A stretch of DNA of 64,000 nucleotides from Haemaphysalis longicornis (lineage: Eukaryota; Arthropoda; Arachnida; Ixodida; Ixodidae): the NCBI GenBank assembly GCA_013339765.2, contig CM023453.1:91047767-91111766 (forward strand). Direction: 5' to 3'. Under the pieces are notes generated by a model. That model did not search any database, was not told the DNA's origin, and was given only the letters and a program-made list of their open reading frames with translations. Within the stretch, counting starts at the first letter, position 1, and the number at the start of each line of letters is the position of its first letter. Position numbers and translations under genes: made by a program. Positions 23,401 to 32,394 of the stretch are shown here, piece by piece.

Positions 23401-26400
23401 TCTCCGGTGAACTTGTGGAGCTGGGTTCGGGTGACAAAGATTTCGATGCACTCACACTCGAACTCTCTTCTTTTCCTGGCGCTGTTTTCTTGCCAGAAAC
23501 CGCTTTCGTAGCTCCTTTTCCGGTGAAAGCTCCCAGAAGTGACTTCATTGACGTGTAAATTCCTCCCTTGTTATCTCTACCAGCGGTGTTCTTACCGGCC
23601 CGCCGTTTGCTATGTTTTAACGGTTCGACATTCTCGGCATCAAGTGTGGATTCGGGGCTAGTGTTTTCCGAAGGTACTTTGTTCGGCTTCGCATCACGGC
23701 CACCCGTTTCTGCTTTGCTTTTCGTGGCAGCAGAGCCTTTCGTAGCAGCAGGTTTCTTGCCGAATAGGCTGAATACTTTATACAGGCCGGTTGGGGACTT
23801 TTTGTCGCGAGCTACCGCGTTTCTGCGAAGGAAACCTTTGCCTTTTGGCGACCCCACATCACTGACGTCTTTAGGAGCGGCGGAATCCTCACCCGACAAA
23901 CATGTTCGTGCAGCGTCGGCATCTGGGCTTTCAGCATTTTTATCCTGTAAAGAGTTGCGGTCCCTACGAAGAGCCTTCTTCGATCGCCTTCCGGCGGCCG
24001 CTTTCTTTGTAAGTGCATGAGTCCCCACTCCAGTTAGTGACTTCTTTTTATGACTTTCTGGGCTTCCACTCAAGGAGTCCTCGTCTTCCTTCACTTCTGG
24101 TAAACTGGAAGCATCCGGCGCGGACGGGATACGGTCCACTGAGTCTTTCAACCTGGTCTCACCGTGGCCGTCTTCGTCCCCATGTTTTAGCTTTTTCGGC
24201 GAATGACTGGGCGATGAGCGTCGCAGTTGTCCCTTACCTTCAGGCATTTCGGCCGGCTTTCCGTCCAGTTTTCCTTTTACCTCCTTCAGTTTCAACGTCC
24301 GCTCAGGCTCCGGCTCAGAGCTGTCATGCGTGCGCACTTCTTCACCGCCCTTAAGCATTTTCTGCATGTCATTTGGCGATGAGCGTCGCGGTTGTTCCTT
24401 ACCTTCAGGCATTTCGGCCGGCTTTCCGTCCAGTTTTGCTTGCCCCTCCTTCAATTTCAACGTCCGCTGAGGCTCCGGCTCAGAGCTGTCATGCGTGCGC
24501 ATTTCTTCACCGCCCTTAAGCATTTTCTGCATGTCATTTGGCGATGAGCGTCGCGGTTGTTCCTTAGCTTCAGGCATTTCGGCCGGCTTTCCGTCCAGTT
24601 TTGCTTGCCCCTCCTTCAATTTTAACGTCCGCTGAGGCTCCGGCTCAGAGCTGTCATGCGTGCGCATTTCTTCACCGCCCTTAAGCATTTTCTGCATGTC
24701 ATTTGGCGATGAGCGTCGCGGTTGTTCCTTAGCTTCAGGAATTTCGGCCAGCTTTCCGTTCAGTTTTCCCTTTTACCTCCTTCAGTTTCAACGTCCGCTC
24801 AGACTCCAGCTCAGAGCTGTCATACGTGCGCATTTCTTCACCGCCCTTAAGCATTTTCTGCGTGTAACTGGGCGATGAGCGTCGCAGCTGTTCCTTACCT
24901 TCAGGAATTTCGGGAGTCTTTCCGTCCAGTCTTGCTTTTCTCTTTTGTATTTTCAACGTGAGCTCAGGTTCTGGGTCTGCGCTATCATACGTGCTCATTT
25001 CTTCCCCGCCCTTAAGCATTATCTTCATGTAACTGCGCACTGAGCATCGCGGCAGTTCCATACTTTTAGGCATTTTCGCAGGCTTGCCCTGTAGTTTTCG
25101 TTTCCTGGCTTTCCGTTTCCATGTCTCCTTGGTCGTACCCATTTCCGCTGGCGTACCCCGTTCTTCCGATTCGCGGTACTCGGGCCCATCCTCGATTTCA
25201 TTGTGCGAGACGGCCATGGCGCTCAACATCTGGTCCTCGCTCTCTGGTGTTGGCAAGTTGGATTTCGATTGGTACAACTGACGTTTCTCCGTCGTCAGTT
25301 CTCCCGTGATCGACTCCAGGAGTGTGCAGGCGCTCCACACGCGCTCTATAACCTGATTCCTGTCGGGATCTTCGTCAGGTGGGTGCGTAACATTGCGCGA
25401 GCCGAGACTTGCGCTTGACGAAATCGAATCCCTGTTGCGCGCGAAAGACGATGACGGGCGGCCGCCTCCTCCGGGACCAAGTAGCTGAGTGGACGGAGTC
25501 ATGCCTGGAGACCGTCGACGCGGCGACTGGAGCGGGGATCGCGGTGGACGCAGACTGGACGATTTCCGAGAAGCCCCAGGGTTAGAGGGGCGTCGTTGAA
25601 ATTCATCTAGCAAGTTATCGATGACGTCGTGAACCAAACCAATATTGGGGGTACCTTTTTCACCGCTTTCAATGCCTGCAGTTGGGGAAAGAGATCTTCG
25701 AAGCCTATCCTGTCCAATATGAGCACCCCTCCGTCTGACCCGCCGACTGTCATTCGCTTCAACCTGCTGAATTTCACTCTGCAAGAATGAAACTTTGTGC
25801 ACGGGGAAGACAGTTGTCACGCTGCGTCCCAACACCTCGCCCTGGCCTCCGAAATTACCACCACCGCGTTTGAGGACTTCAAGGCAAGGGTCTGGTGCAT
25901 TTAGCTTATCGTCATCCTCTCCTTCATTTGGAAACACTCCTTCCGGCGACAGGCTGGTATTCTGGATAAAGCGCGTAGGACAGCCGCCCACGCTGACCGA
26001 CGCGGAATCGTGAGTCCCTCTCAATTCAGAGCAGACCCCGTTCTCCTCCACATGGAGAGAAGCTGTTATGCGGGGCCGTGAACTGCCTGAATAAGTATCC
26101 TGTTCCTGGCAGGCGACTACACCGGGACGCGTAGGGCGAAGCGGCTGGTTACCTTCATTTGATGACCATGGTGAACACGCAAGAGAAGAGCCACTGTTGA
26201 CAGTCGTGAGAGCCTCCGTGGAACCATTGTCATTCTGCGACTGGCGGCATGAAAGCCGCAGAGGCGCGGTGGTGGGGCAGCTGTATTCGCTGAGGGCGCA
26301 ATTGGTTTCCCAGGAAATCAGTGAGCCTTCCACGGTACTCGGCGGCTTTTCCGTGACGTGCTCTGGAGAAGGCGAAGCGGGGGCAACTTTTAGGTCGTCC

Positions 26401-26402
26401 AT
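2208..26402 (-). CDS. M13-family (neprilysin-like) type II membrane protein gene, 5 exons, probably catalytically inactive
   Basis: I read this as one minus-strand gene with exons 26402-19823, 18695-18479, 13092-12898, 11519-11109 and 2408-2208, about 2,530 codons. Seen: a long low-complexity N-terminal tail, one hydrophobic segment, then M13 landmarks in family order (PCEDFYCHVC, TVLNLLGYRLV, LPWMNNQTRKRA, CLRTQH, NAYDAY, VNGPLSN, FNC, CHFW). The junctions 18479/13092, 12898/11519 and 11109/2408 have GT-AG borders and all lie in phase 0. Known: active M13 enzymes are zinc endopeptidases with HExxH and ExxxD. Where HExxH belongs I read LVPMLSRCMLRV, and ExxxD is replaced by LAAIH. I infer a pseudopeptidase that may bind peptides or other M13 proteins at the cell surface. 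The first exon carries two single-base shifts, and the 19823/18695 phases disagree by one base, so the gene is either recently damaged or the assembly has indel errors. The family call is firm; integrity is uncertain. Confidence 0.82.
4281..4330. repeat. left arm of a possible inverted-repeat composite
   Basis: GGCGAAGCACCTTAGGGGC plus GGTGTCTCCTCTCG is mirrored as a reverse complement at about 8310-8370 (GACAGGAGACGCC then CCCCAAGGGGCTTCGCCCC). Confidence 0.6.
4600..4660 (+). repeat. dispersed repeat, copy 1
   Basis: CGTTGGAAAACGAGTGGCCC followed by GGTGTGTTCTTTTAGTACGCG. Related copies lie at 8205-8300 (twice in tandem) and near 50815-50865. Confidence 0.7.
4985..5765 (+). repeat. C-rich minisatellite (CACTCGCACTCA type)
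   Basis: About 780 bp of imperfect 6- and 12-mer units such as CTCGCACTCACTCGCGCTCA. It starts right after TGACATAGCTCGGCAAA. Both long forward frames through it are repeat artefacts. Confidence 0.93.
6585..6835 (+). repeat. ACACGC/ACGCAC-rich simple repeat
   Basis: Alternating CA and CG dinucleotides with 4- to 6-bp periodicity (CACGCACGCAC), then CACTCATTCACTCACTCACC. The Cys/Val/Arg and His/Thr frames through it are not genes. Confidence 0.93.
7677..8100 (-). repeat. G-rich minisatellite, inverted relative to the 5-kb array
   Basis: Units of about 30-45 bp such as CACTCGCGAGTGGTGAGTGG. Many contain the self-complementary core ACTCGCGAGT. The array ends in GAGTTTGCCGACCTATGTCA, the reverse complement of the boundary at the start of the 5-kb array. 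Confidence 0.93.
8205..8370. repeat. dispersed repeat copies 2-3 and right arm of the possible composite
   Basis: Two tandem partial copies of the GTTGGAAAACGAGTGTCCCG repeat, then an arm inverted relative to 4281-4330. Confidence 0.6.
8840..8905 (+). repeat. dispersed repeat fragment
   Basis: GTACGGCGGAGACGCGTGTG then GAATCGAGGCACCCTA resembles the sequence just 3' of the two small TIR elements at 46098 and 61303. Confidence 0.5.
9515..9960. mobile_element. MITE-like element with ~47-bp terminal inverted repeats
   Basis: The left end (9515-9562, GCGGCCATAGAGTTTCATAC through GAGGGAAATCTGGCGC) reappears as an almost exact reverse complement at 9914-9960. The interior has no intact transposase, so this is a non-autonomous DNA element of about 446 bp. 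No clear target-site duplication. Confidence 0.88.
9990..10360 (-). repeat. fragment related to the TTAA element at 33.35-34.55 kb
   Basis: AGCAGCCGGCCGGTCTGCCT plus ACAGGTACGCCTA matches the reverse complement of about 34080-34115. GCGGCTAGAGAACGATGCG and ACTGTCGATTCCGC extend the match. Confidence 0.6.
10500..10570 (-). repeat. tRNA-like SINE head
   Basis: On the minus strand TAGCCCAGTCGGGAGCG resembles an A box and GGCTCGAATCCC a B box about 40 nt later. No acceptor stem forms. Confidence 0.4.
11109..11519 (-). CDS. M13-like gene exon 4 (region where the zinc site should be)
   Basis: 411 bp, 137 codons, phase 0-0. The acceptor is TTTCGTGCAG and the donor CAG|GTGAGC, both close to consensus. 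Landmarks are FNELLACLRTQHT and ALEPARNAYDAY, which align to the M13 blocks around the conserved Cys and the AYxAY that follows ExxxD. In place of ExxxD the sequence is LAAIH, and about 37 residues upstream of the Cys, where HExxH sits in neprilysin, it reads LVPMLSRCMLRV. So no zinc ligand is visible. An M13 protein without ligands could not hydrolyse peptides by the usual mechanism. Confidence 0.75.
11520..12897 (-). other. intron 3 of the M13-like gene
   Basis: No repeat family or coding exon recognised in it. Confidence 0.5.
12898..13092 (-). CDS. M13-like gene exon 3
   Basis: 195 bp, phase 0 at both ends. The acceptor is a pyrimidine tract ending CCCTCAG and the donor is AAT|GTAAGG. It encodes VRFSFGRYEDANGSAPVF, then FPVEALPSQALATYQLFREA and ARFRSRML. 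By position this is the stretch between the WMD-like block and the zinc-site region of M13 proteins. The residues themselves are not diagnostic; the assignment rests on exon borders, phase and order. Confidence 0.72.
13455..13707 (+). mobile_element. tRNA-derived SINE (Ruka-type), near full length
   Basis: Head ACCCGCCGTGG, an A-box-like TGGCTAAGGCG, a B-box-like GGGTTAGATTCCC, then the family body ending GCGTTAAACCCTACAGTC. AACAAAT occurs on both sides (13448-13454 and 13708-13714), a plausible target-site duplication. Confidence 0.9.
13985..14950 (+). repeat. AT-rich satellite, ~155-bp unit, about six copies
   Basis: Units share GAAATCTGCATTATTGTGGA, ACACGGTTCGCCATTTT and AATTATCTCCATTTACG. 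The key block recurs near 14061, 14289, 14448, 14602, 14753 and 14906, so spacing is 151-159 with one of 228. Confidence 0.9.
15340..16444. mobile_element. hAT-like non-autonomous element with G-tract arms
   Basis: Ends CATGGGCGTCCGG and CGGACGCCCTT are inverted. The 9-bp GCACTTGGG flanks both sides (15331-15339 and 16445-16453). Just inside each end lie runs of G (left) and C (right). Known: hAT elements make 8-bp duplications and often begin CAGGG. No transposase seen. Confidence 0.72.
18076..18316 (-). mobile_element. tRNA-derived SINE (Ruka-type), full length
   Basis: Reads tail to head on the plus strand: GATTGATTATAGACTTTAAC, body with CCTGGGGATTTTAACGTGCG, then the complement of a B box (GGGAATCGAACC) and A box (CCACTGAGCCA). 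Confidence 0.93.
18479..18695 (-). CDS. M13-like gene exon 2
   Basis: 217 bp with acceptor ...GTGCAG at its 5' side and donor AAG|GTAGGC at 18478. It encodes CTRVVLEDALTGDAAEYI and later LPWMNNQTRKRAQQRL. This corresponds to the M13 block with a conserved Cys and the WMD-x-x-T-x-x-x-A signature. The 3' end is phase 0 and fits the next exon. The 5' side expects two leading bases, whereas exon 1 supplies one, so a tiny exon or a one-base error lies between. Confidence 0.8.
18696..19822 (-). other. intron 1 of the M13-like gene
   Basis: AT-rich in 18.95-19.75 kb. No gene or repeat family recognised. Confidence 0.5.
19823..26402 (-). CDS. M13-like gene exon 1: giant cytoplasmic tail, membrane anchor, start of ectodomain
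   Basis: The ATG is at 26402-26400. The reading frame runs to a shift near 24768-24770, continues as a long open frame to a stop at 20108, and is recovered one frame over to a GT donor at 19822-19821. The tail is rich in S, K, E, P and R, lacks a globular signature, and holds three tandem repeat arrays. A membrane helix lies at 20808-20880. It is followed by ECRHPWCSKQ and PCEDFYCHVC, the cysteine-containing start of the M13 N-terminal domain, then RLSDADLV and TVLNLLGYRLV. The topology is therefore type II, tail inside and ectodomain outside. Neprilysins normally have tails of a few dozen residues; this one is near 1,800. No splice acceptor is obvious just upstream of the ATG, so a 5' UTR exon is possible but unseen. 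Confidence 0.8.
20112..20115 (-). other. frameshift 2 in M13-like exon 1 (missing base in a T/A run)
   Basis: The long frame reaches ...EDVAAFGSQN then a stop at 20108. M13-like sequence (LAALAY, RLSDADLV, RPETVLNLLGY) continues in the next frame. The break falls in a run of four T on the plus strand; one more base would join the frames. No plausible intron fits, because the next acceptor is only tens of bases away. Confidence 0.65.
20808..20880 (-). other. single transmembrane segment of the M13-like protein
   Basis: The encoded stretch starts VVYGVLVVGALAG and ends with FLGYF. It is uncharged, with basic residues before it (RNRLRVDFVKQF), as expected for a type II signal-anchor. Confidence 0.85.
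22484..22890 (-). repeat. 135-bp (45-residue) tandem repeat, three units, inside M13-like exon 1
   Basis: Three in-frame units begin near 22484, 22619 and 22754. Shared blocks are ASGKVNAIERESRH, KETESPNWMF and DEP. The tryptophan-containing block is more conserved than expected for plain linker and could be a short binding motif. Confidence 0.92.
23205..23500 (-). repeat. 147-bp (49-residue) tandem repeat, two units, inside M13-like exon 1
   Basis: Two in-frame units start at 23211 and 23358. Both encode KSLSPEPSSTSSPESSG followed by KSKGPSVKK. The unit is Ser/Pro-rich with a lysine-rich linker. Confidence 0.9.
24200..25090 (-). repeat. 165-bp (55-residue) tandem array inside M13-like exon 1
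   Basis: Five to six in-frame units. The three youngest are nearly identical and the two 5'-most have diverged (THDSSEPEP becomes TYDSADPEP). Each unit holds MLKGGEEMRT, EPEPQRTLKL, LDGKPAEMPE and RRSSP. The charged composition suggests disorder with possible basophilic phosphorylation sites at RRSSP. Confidence 0.93.
24768..24770 (-). other. frameshift 1 in M13-like exon 1 (extra C)
   Basis: The 165-bp repeat units in this exon start at 24211, 24376, 24541, 24706, 24872 and 25037. Every spacing is 165 except one of 166, and that unit has a CCC run where its sister units have CC. The single extra base ends one open frame at 24735 and makes the frame beginning upstream of 24697 necessary. Confidence 0.85.
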
Positions 26403-28189
26403 AGCGGGGCGATTTGAATGCAGAAGGCGAAAGCGTCGTAGTGGAACACCTTCCTAGAATGATAATGATGATGCTCTCGGGCCCTGCCTTTCTGCCTGCG
26501 CGTGCGATTGGGATGATGATGTTTCTCAGTGGTAGAGATATTCCCAATCACAAGAACGTAGGATGTAAAGGTTTTACAGCGAAGCTCTTTTGCGTTAGGG
26601 TCTGACCAAATTCGACGCGCGGCGTTCTGAGCAAAACAAAAACGTTTACCCTACCGATGGCAGTTCAAGCGATGCTTTTGAGTGCTTTCAGTGTTTCGAT
26701 CGCTGCCTATGAATGCCATTTACTCTTCACAGAGGCGGCCATTTTCGTGCCGGGACAACAACAACAAAACGTGTTATTCCGAAGGCGGGACACTTATTGC
26801 TTTCGCACTAAAATCGTTCCGGGGTCCACGGAACTCTACAGAAAAATTAGAGTGCAAAGCTCTTTTCAGGGATCGCGCGCGGGGATAGAAAAACAGCATC
26901 CTCACGGAGGGTCAGACGAGGACATTTAGAGAGGGTGGCACTACGCGCGCCGGGAAAAAGAAGCTGCAGCGCCAAAAGCCGGTAGCCCTGCACGTGAATG
27001 CGACCCGCCTTGAGAGGCGATGCAGTACGACGTGCTTTGCAAGCTTCCAAGTGTTCTGTGAAGTGGTTAAGGCAGGCGCCACAAACTTCAACAGAAACTT
27101 CAACAGACTTGGTTGCGGGATACAGCGCAATCATTATCAACGGGATTGAGACAGAGCCGGTGGTTGGCGTTGCGTACCTTATTTTAGTCATTCATACAAC
27201 ACGCTGCCAGGCCAAATAATTTTATCGTGCGTTTGAATGGGTACACCGAACACCATTGCTGACAATCCACTTCTGTTCGAGGTACTGAATGACTCTTAAA
27301 TGTTTTTTATACTTCCGAAACAAAGTAATATTACTTTTATTGTCAACCTTTGCTAAAAAGGCCACGCTGTGGTGGACGAATTCCGACTGCTCCTGTAAGC
27401 GAAGCACGCTACACCAGGTGGAAGCGCAGAAAACACCTGGTAGCGTGCCTCTGACCTTCAAGCTCGGGAAAGATGAGGCAAGCGACTCACGCGGCTTTGC
27501 GGCACCGGTGGAAGCGCCACTGGCAACGCTTCGGCGACCGAGAGAACTGATTCGTGTCAATGGTGTCACCTCTGTCGGTTACCACCTCTGCTCCAGGTTT
27601 GTCCGTTTTCATAGGCTGTATTCAGTGGCGTCACGCGCATTCGGATCCGATATCGTGTGTGCGCAGCCATGCCTGTGGTTGCGCGTCCCCGTTCCTAAGG
27701 CGACGTTGTGTGCACTGACCGCGCGCTAAGTAGCTGACCACGGCTCCTACATGTCTTCCGCGCTGCCAGCGACGCAGTTTGTGTTTTTCTTGGACAAGTC
27801 GGGTTCGAGTTATTTGACAGCTTAGGCTGTGCCACGTTAACGTCCTTTACACTAATACAGTGGCAGTTCCGTTCATCGGTGTTGCCACCTTATGTTATAA
27901 TTCAACCACACCTTCATTACGAGCGGGTGCACGTTGGTAGTGGCTCAACGGGCGCAAAATGAGCGCCGTAGTGGCGCTGTGGTGCGGAAGCATTTGTGCC
28001 GTCAGCAGCGGCATCGGCAACGCTATTGTGTGCCAACGAGCTCAAAACCATTACTTCGACGTCAACTACTGTTTTGAGCAGCGTCCTACAGCCTACTGAC
28101 TCACGGCCGGGCTACGGCGGCGGCGTCCGCTCCTCTATCCCGGCAGTGGCCGACGCTGCTGCGGCGTTCGGGACTGATTGTAATGTTTT
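26403..28189. other. upstream flank of the M13-like gene
   Basis: Short frames on both strands, none recognised. The promoter of the M13-like gene should be here or further right, but I cannot locate a start site. Confidence 0.4.
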
Positions 28190-28409
28190 AAATTACCGAT
28201 GCAACGCAGGCGATGAGGCGCGCCGTAGTGGAGGGCTCCGGATTAATTTTGACCACTTTGGGATCTTTAACGTGCGCTAAAATATCGTACACACGAGCGT
28301 TTTTGATTTCGCCTCCATCAGAAAAGCGGCCGCCGCGGACGGGAATCGAACCCGCGAACTCGTGCTCAGCAGCACAACGCCTTAGCCAGTGAGCCACCGC
28401 GGCGGGTAG
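28190..28409 (-). mobile_element. tRNA-derived SINE (Ruka-type)
   Basis: Body GATGAGGCGCGCCGTAGTGG through GCCTCCATCAGAAAAGCGGC. The head is complete (B box GGGAATCGAACCC, A box GTGAGCCACCGCGG on the plus strand); the 3' tail is slightly shortened. Confidence 0.92.
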
Positions 28410-28496
28410 CGTTCGGGACGCCGCCCCCGCGAATTCCAGGTAACGGCTGGCAGAATGTCTGGTTTCACTCTTTGTAGAGCCACCTGTGTGAATCCA

Positions 28497-28620
28497 AGTG
28501 ACGTCGCATGGGCAATTCTTGTAGGTGTCGTTTAAAGCTTTGCTTCCCAACCACCTGCACTGCGTGGATTGGAGCCAATATTTTTCTTTCAAGTTGGCTG
28601 CACACGTTATTGTTCGCCAC
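28497..28620 (+). repeat. dispersed repeat paired with 47040-47162
   Basis: GTGACGTCGCATGGGCAAT, then AGCTTTGCTTCCCAACCAC and ATTTTTTTCT-like sequence, recur inverted at 47040-47162. The core GTGACGTCGCATG resembles a CRE/ATF site. Confidence 0.65.
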
Positions 28621-28929
28621 CGCTGCTAACCACGTACCCGTCGGGCCTATTCACAACTCGAAGTTCCGCGACGCAGTCTGGCAACATCAGACAAAACAAA
28701 CAAATTGCGTCGCAAAACAGGTCCGCCGTCGCAGTTTTGCTTGCTTCCGTAGTAAGCTTCTTACTGCAGCGTTTATTTCGCGATATTTTGGCGAGGAAGA
28801 GCGTGTGATTCCAGCCAACGACGTTATTTTGATCGGGCGCGTCAAAGATCGGAGCGATGACAACAGCTGAGGTCTTCGTTATCGCCGTGCAAACCTCGGG
28901 TGTGACCAAGGAACCGCATCGCATTTCGC

Positions 28930-30669
28930 TCGATAAACAGCCGCCTTTTTATTGATGGCTCGACGGACATCAAGACGGCCGCTGCGGCGGTGCAGCGTGG
29001 ACTGGACGCCATTGAACGGGGCTCACGGCTACAGCCATGCGCGCCTCTTCAGAGAAGACCCAGTACATCGTTCTAGGTGGTGCGGATCAAACTAGGGGGG
29101 CCATCGACATCAGGCTGGGTGGTCGCCGCATCGAGCGGGCTGCTTCCCGTTGGATCCGGATCCTAGGGGTCCCACTGCACGAACGGGGTGGAGCCGACGA
29201 GTGGCTCCGACAGCCGAAAGTTACGTGGACGGCAACAGCTCCACATCATCCGACGGATGGGCAACCGCTTCGGCGGTGCGGCGAGTCAGGCTGTACGGAC
29301 GCTCACCCAGGCGGTGCTTACATCGAACGCATGCTACGGGCGGTTTGCTTCGAGCTCACCGAAGCGCAACACGTGCAACTAGAAACGCTGCACCGCGAGT
29401 GCCTGCGAGCTATCACGGGTCTGCCCAGGCACACCAGACCCGAGGAGCTCTACCGGTTTGCGAGGCTTTCTCCGCTACGCCACATCATAGAGGAGCAGTA
29501 CAAAGGGCACACAACGAGACGAGCTACCGCCAATGCCGGGGCGTACATCCAGCGTCTCATCAACGACACGGCGAGCGACGAGTCGCCGATTTCGCCAACG
29601 CTGAATCCTATCCCCCCTTGGGAGGACGAGCTTATCCGCACCCCGAAACCCATGTCGAGGGTCTGCAGGAAGGACCACCACAAAGAGGAGCGCGCCGCCA
29701 CCGCGGTCCGAGCAGACCTGCAAGAAGGTGCCATATTCGTGGACGCCGCCGTCGATGCGACCACCAACCGCGTTACCGTTGCTTGTGGAGATGCGACACC
29801 GCGGGCAAGGCGGACGTTTCAGTTTGACACCACGCCCAGCACAGTGCGATGCGAGGTGGAGGCGGTACTACTGGCGGCGAACCACATCGAAGAGCGATAC
29901 CAGGTGGAGGAGCACCGGGGCCGGCAATTTACCATATATACTGACAGCAGAGAGGCGGTGGCAAGACTCGGTGGCACCCCAGTCATCTGATCCACAAGCC
30001 ACCTCATCAAGACGACTGCGAAGAGACTTCGCACAACGAAATCCATCACCGTGCGGGTGGACTGGGTGCCGGGACACGCGGGTGGCGTAGAGAATAAGGC
30101 CGCCCACGCGTGGGCGAGCGACGAAGCAAGTATCCGCTCCGTCCCATTACACCCTGTTCCCCCAGCATGGCACGACCCAGACCCTGCGGACGACAGAGCC
30201 GCTGCACTCCATGACCCACGACCACTGCCAGGAGGACTTCCCTGAGGGGCCCAAATCCTGCTGCACAAAATAAGAGCAGGGGCTGCTCTTAAGGAGGACG
30301 TGGTCGCAAAGTGGCAGGCATACGTTCCCTGACGCTCACGACACCTGAGAGAACCCCTCGAGAACTCCAGGGAGACTACCATCGTGACCTGCTCCCCGTG
30401 TCACGCGCCAACAAGGCCCACAATGCAGCACATGCTGTGGGAGTGCTCGGGGCTCGCGGCAGAGAGAAGAGCCCATCTTCCGCCGTACATCAAGACCCTC
30501 CAGGAATGGGCATCGCCTCCTCTGGGCCGGGCTCACCCAAGAGAGACCTTTATGTCCCTGTGGATTTTCGCTTGTACTACGGGGATACACAAGAGCATGT
30601 AGACGCTCTCACCTTCTTTACCGCCTTCCCCATCCCTGACTAGACCTTGAGTCTCCCCTTCCGAATAAA

Positions 30670-30707
<38 letters not shown>
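28930..30707 (+). pseudogene. decayed non-LTR retrotransposon: end of RT, RNase H, zinc knuckle, (AAT)n tail
   Basis: Order along the plus strand: LFIDGSTDIKTAAAA and GLDAIERGS (end of reverse transcriptase), a frame change, EKTQYIVLGG, the RT thumb/connection (LHRECLRAITGLPRHT), then RNase H with AIFVDAAVDA, VRCEVEAVLLA and IYTDSREAV. It continues in other frames with WVPGHAGGVENKAAHAWA and a knuckle CSPCHAPTRPTMQHMLWEC. Known: a C-terminal RNase H and tail knuckle are typical of I/R1-type LINEs. The 5' part is missing and several frameshifts and stops break it. Twelve AAT units at 30671-30707 form the tail. Confidence 0.88.
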
Positions 30708-32370
30708 GAGCCAAAAATCGTGGAAGGGCGCCACTCGTGCACAACGGGCGTGTCAGAGAAGTGCAAGCACCTTGCTGCGGCTCTCATCCGCTTCGACAGG
30801 TAAGTCGTGCAGTTTTACACTGTTCGGACTGTGATAGAGCTCCACCGTAGCCTCATAAATAATGATTTCATGTGAGCGCAAGCTACAGGAAAGTATATGA
30901 CTCAGAATAAGAACACTTTTCGTGTTTTGTTTGTTGCTTTACGCTCGTATTGATGGCGCGATGTGCGCCTAGAAGCGGAGCACTGCAATATGACTAGAAT
31001 GTAGGCGAAAGCGCGTTCGAAAAAAAAAGTGCGACGCGTGTTCGCTTACATCTTGGCAGATTTTTAGATTGAGGGCTGTCGAACTACGTCAGTTATGTAG
31101 GGGGCTCCGGCGCACTTGCGGAGGCTGTATTTCGCATTGTGGCGAAAAACGGAAACGCCGTATATTCGAGGTATGGACGTTCAGATCGCCAATTTCTGTG
31201 GTATCGATACGAAGGAGTGTCGGTGCTTTATCACCAGCGGCGAAATGAGCGACAATAGGCCTAGAATTTAAACCGCCTTCCATGTCACATTGCATTAGCA
31301 ATGACTTCAGTAAGTTTGCTACATGGTGTGTGACTGTGTGTAGTTCCGAAATTCTGCCAGGTTTTTTTTTTTGCTCACTGTTATGATACCTGCCTTCGGT
31401 TTGTTCGAAATCACCACTGTAATTTATGTCGCATTGTGGTCACTTTGAATGATTTGAAACAAATATGTCGTCACTTTACAATTGTGTTGCACTAATATGT
31501 AAAAGGAGTCAGATTTATTCTCGTGTTCTATCTATGTATACTTGGCTTTCATTACTTGTACGCGTTGCATAATTCGGCCACACATAAGGGTTGTGGATTA
31601 ACGTTTGTGTATTGAGTTTGTTAAGTTTGTATGCTTAATCTCACTTTATCAGTAATCTTACCGATACCTGGCAGGTAAGCCACTTTCTGACCTCTGCACG
31701 TTGAACAACAGAGGTAAAAGTAAACATACTGGAGGAGTTAACTGAGCAACTTGTGCAACCCTCTTTCTTTCGGCGTTTCACTGTAAGCGACAAAATTGAC
31801 TTCTTATTTTTGTTATCAGGTTGTAGTCTGATGCTGTAACATCGTTTAACAAACTGGTGCCTTTGTTGAGGAACGTATGCACGATTCAGTGCCAAAAATC
31901 AAAGTGGGCTTTTCCAGAAAATCCTAGAACTTTGAGTTAACATGGCTTGCAATCCTGCAAGTGCGCAAGGGTTGAGTTAACAGGTGTCGAGTGGAGCTAT
32001 TCAAAAATATGTAATCACTGTTTCTGTTGTTTTTCGGGCATGGACTGCACCGGCATGACTGTTCATGGGCAACTGGCTGTATTCTCAAAAATAGGCAGTA
32101 ACCAGACACTAGCAACTAGTGAGGGCAATCCGGTGCAGTAATTAACATTCTAACCATCTAGGGTGCAAACAAGTGTGTTTACAAGTGCTCCTGATTTAAC
32201 TTGAACAGCCTTGTCAATTTTCACACGAGCTTGAGACGCCAGTTTTTCAAGGGCAGTAGCAGTGCCTCTCTCTTAAGGAGTGAAAGTGGGCTCAAGGCGC
32301 ATCCTGCAAAAGAAAGAAAGAAAAGAAGAAAAAAAAATTCACAGCATATCCACGGGGTGAATGATGATGA
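30708..32370. other. stretch without recognisable genes
   Basis: AT-rich, only short frames. Nothing recognised. Confidence 0.4.
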
Positions 32371-32394
32371 GTGGGCGAAGCTCCTGAGGGGAAA

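Noticed and set aside
23091..24020. Forward ORFs of about 150 codons opposite exon 1
   Set aside because: Antisense shadows of the Ser/Lys-rich tail (Phe/Leu-rich in reverse).
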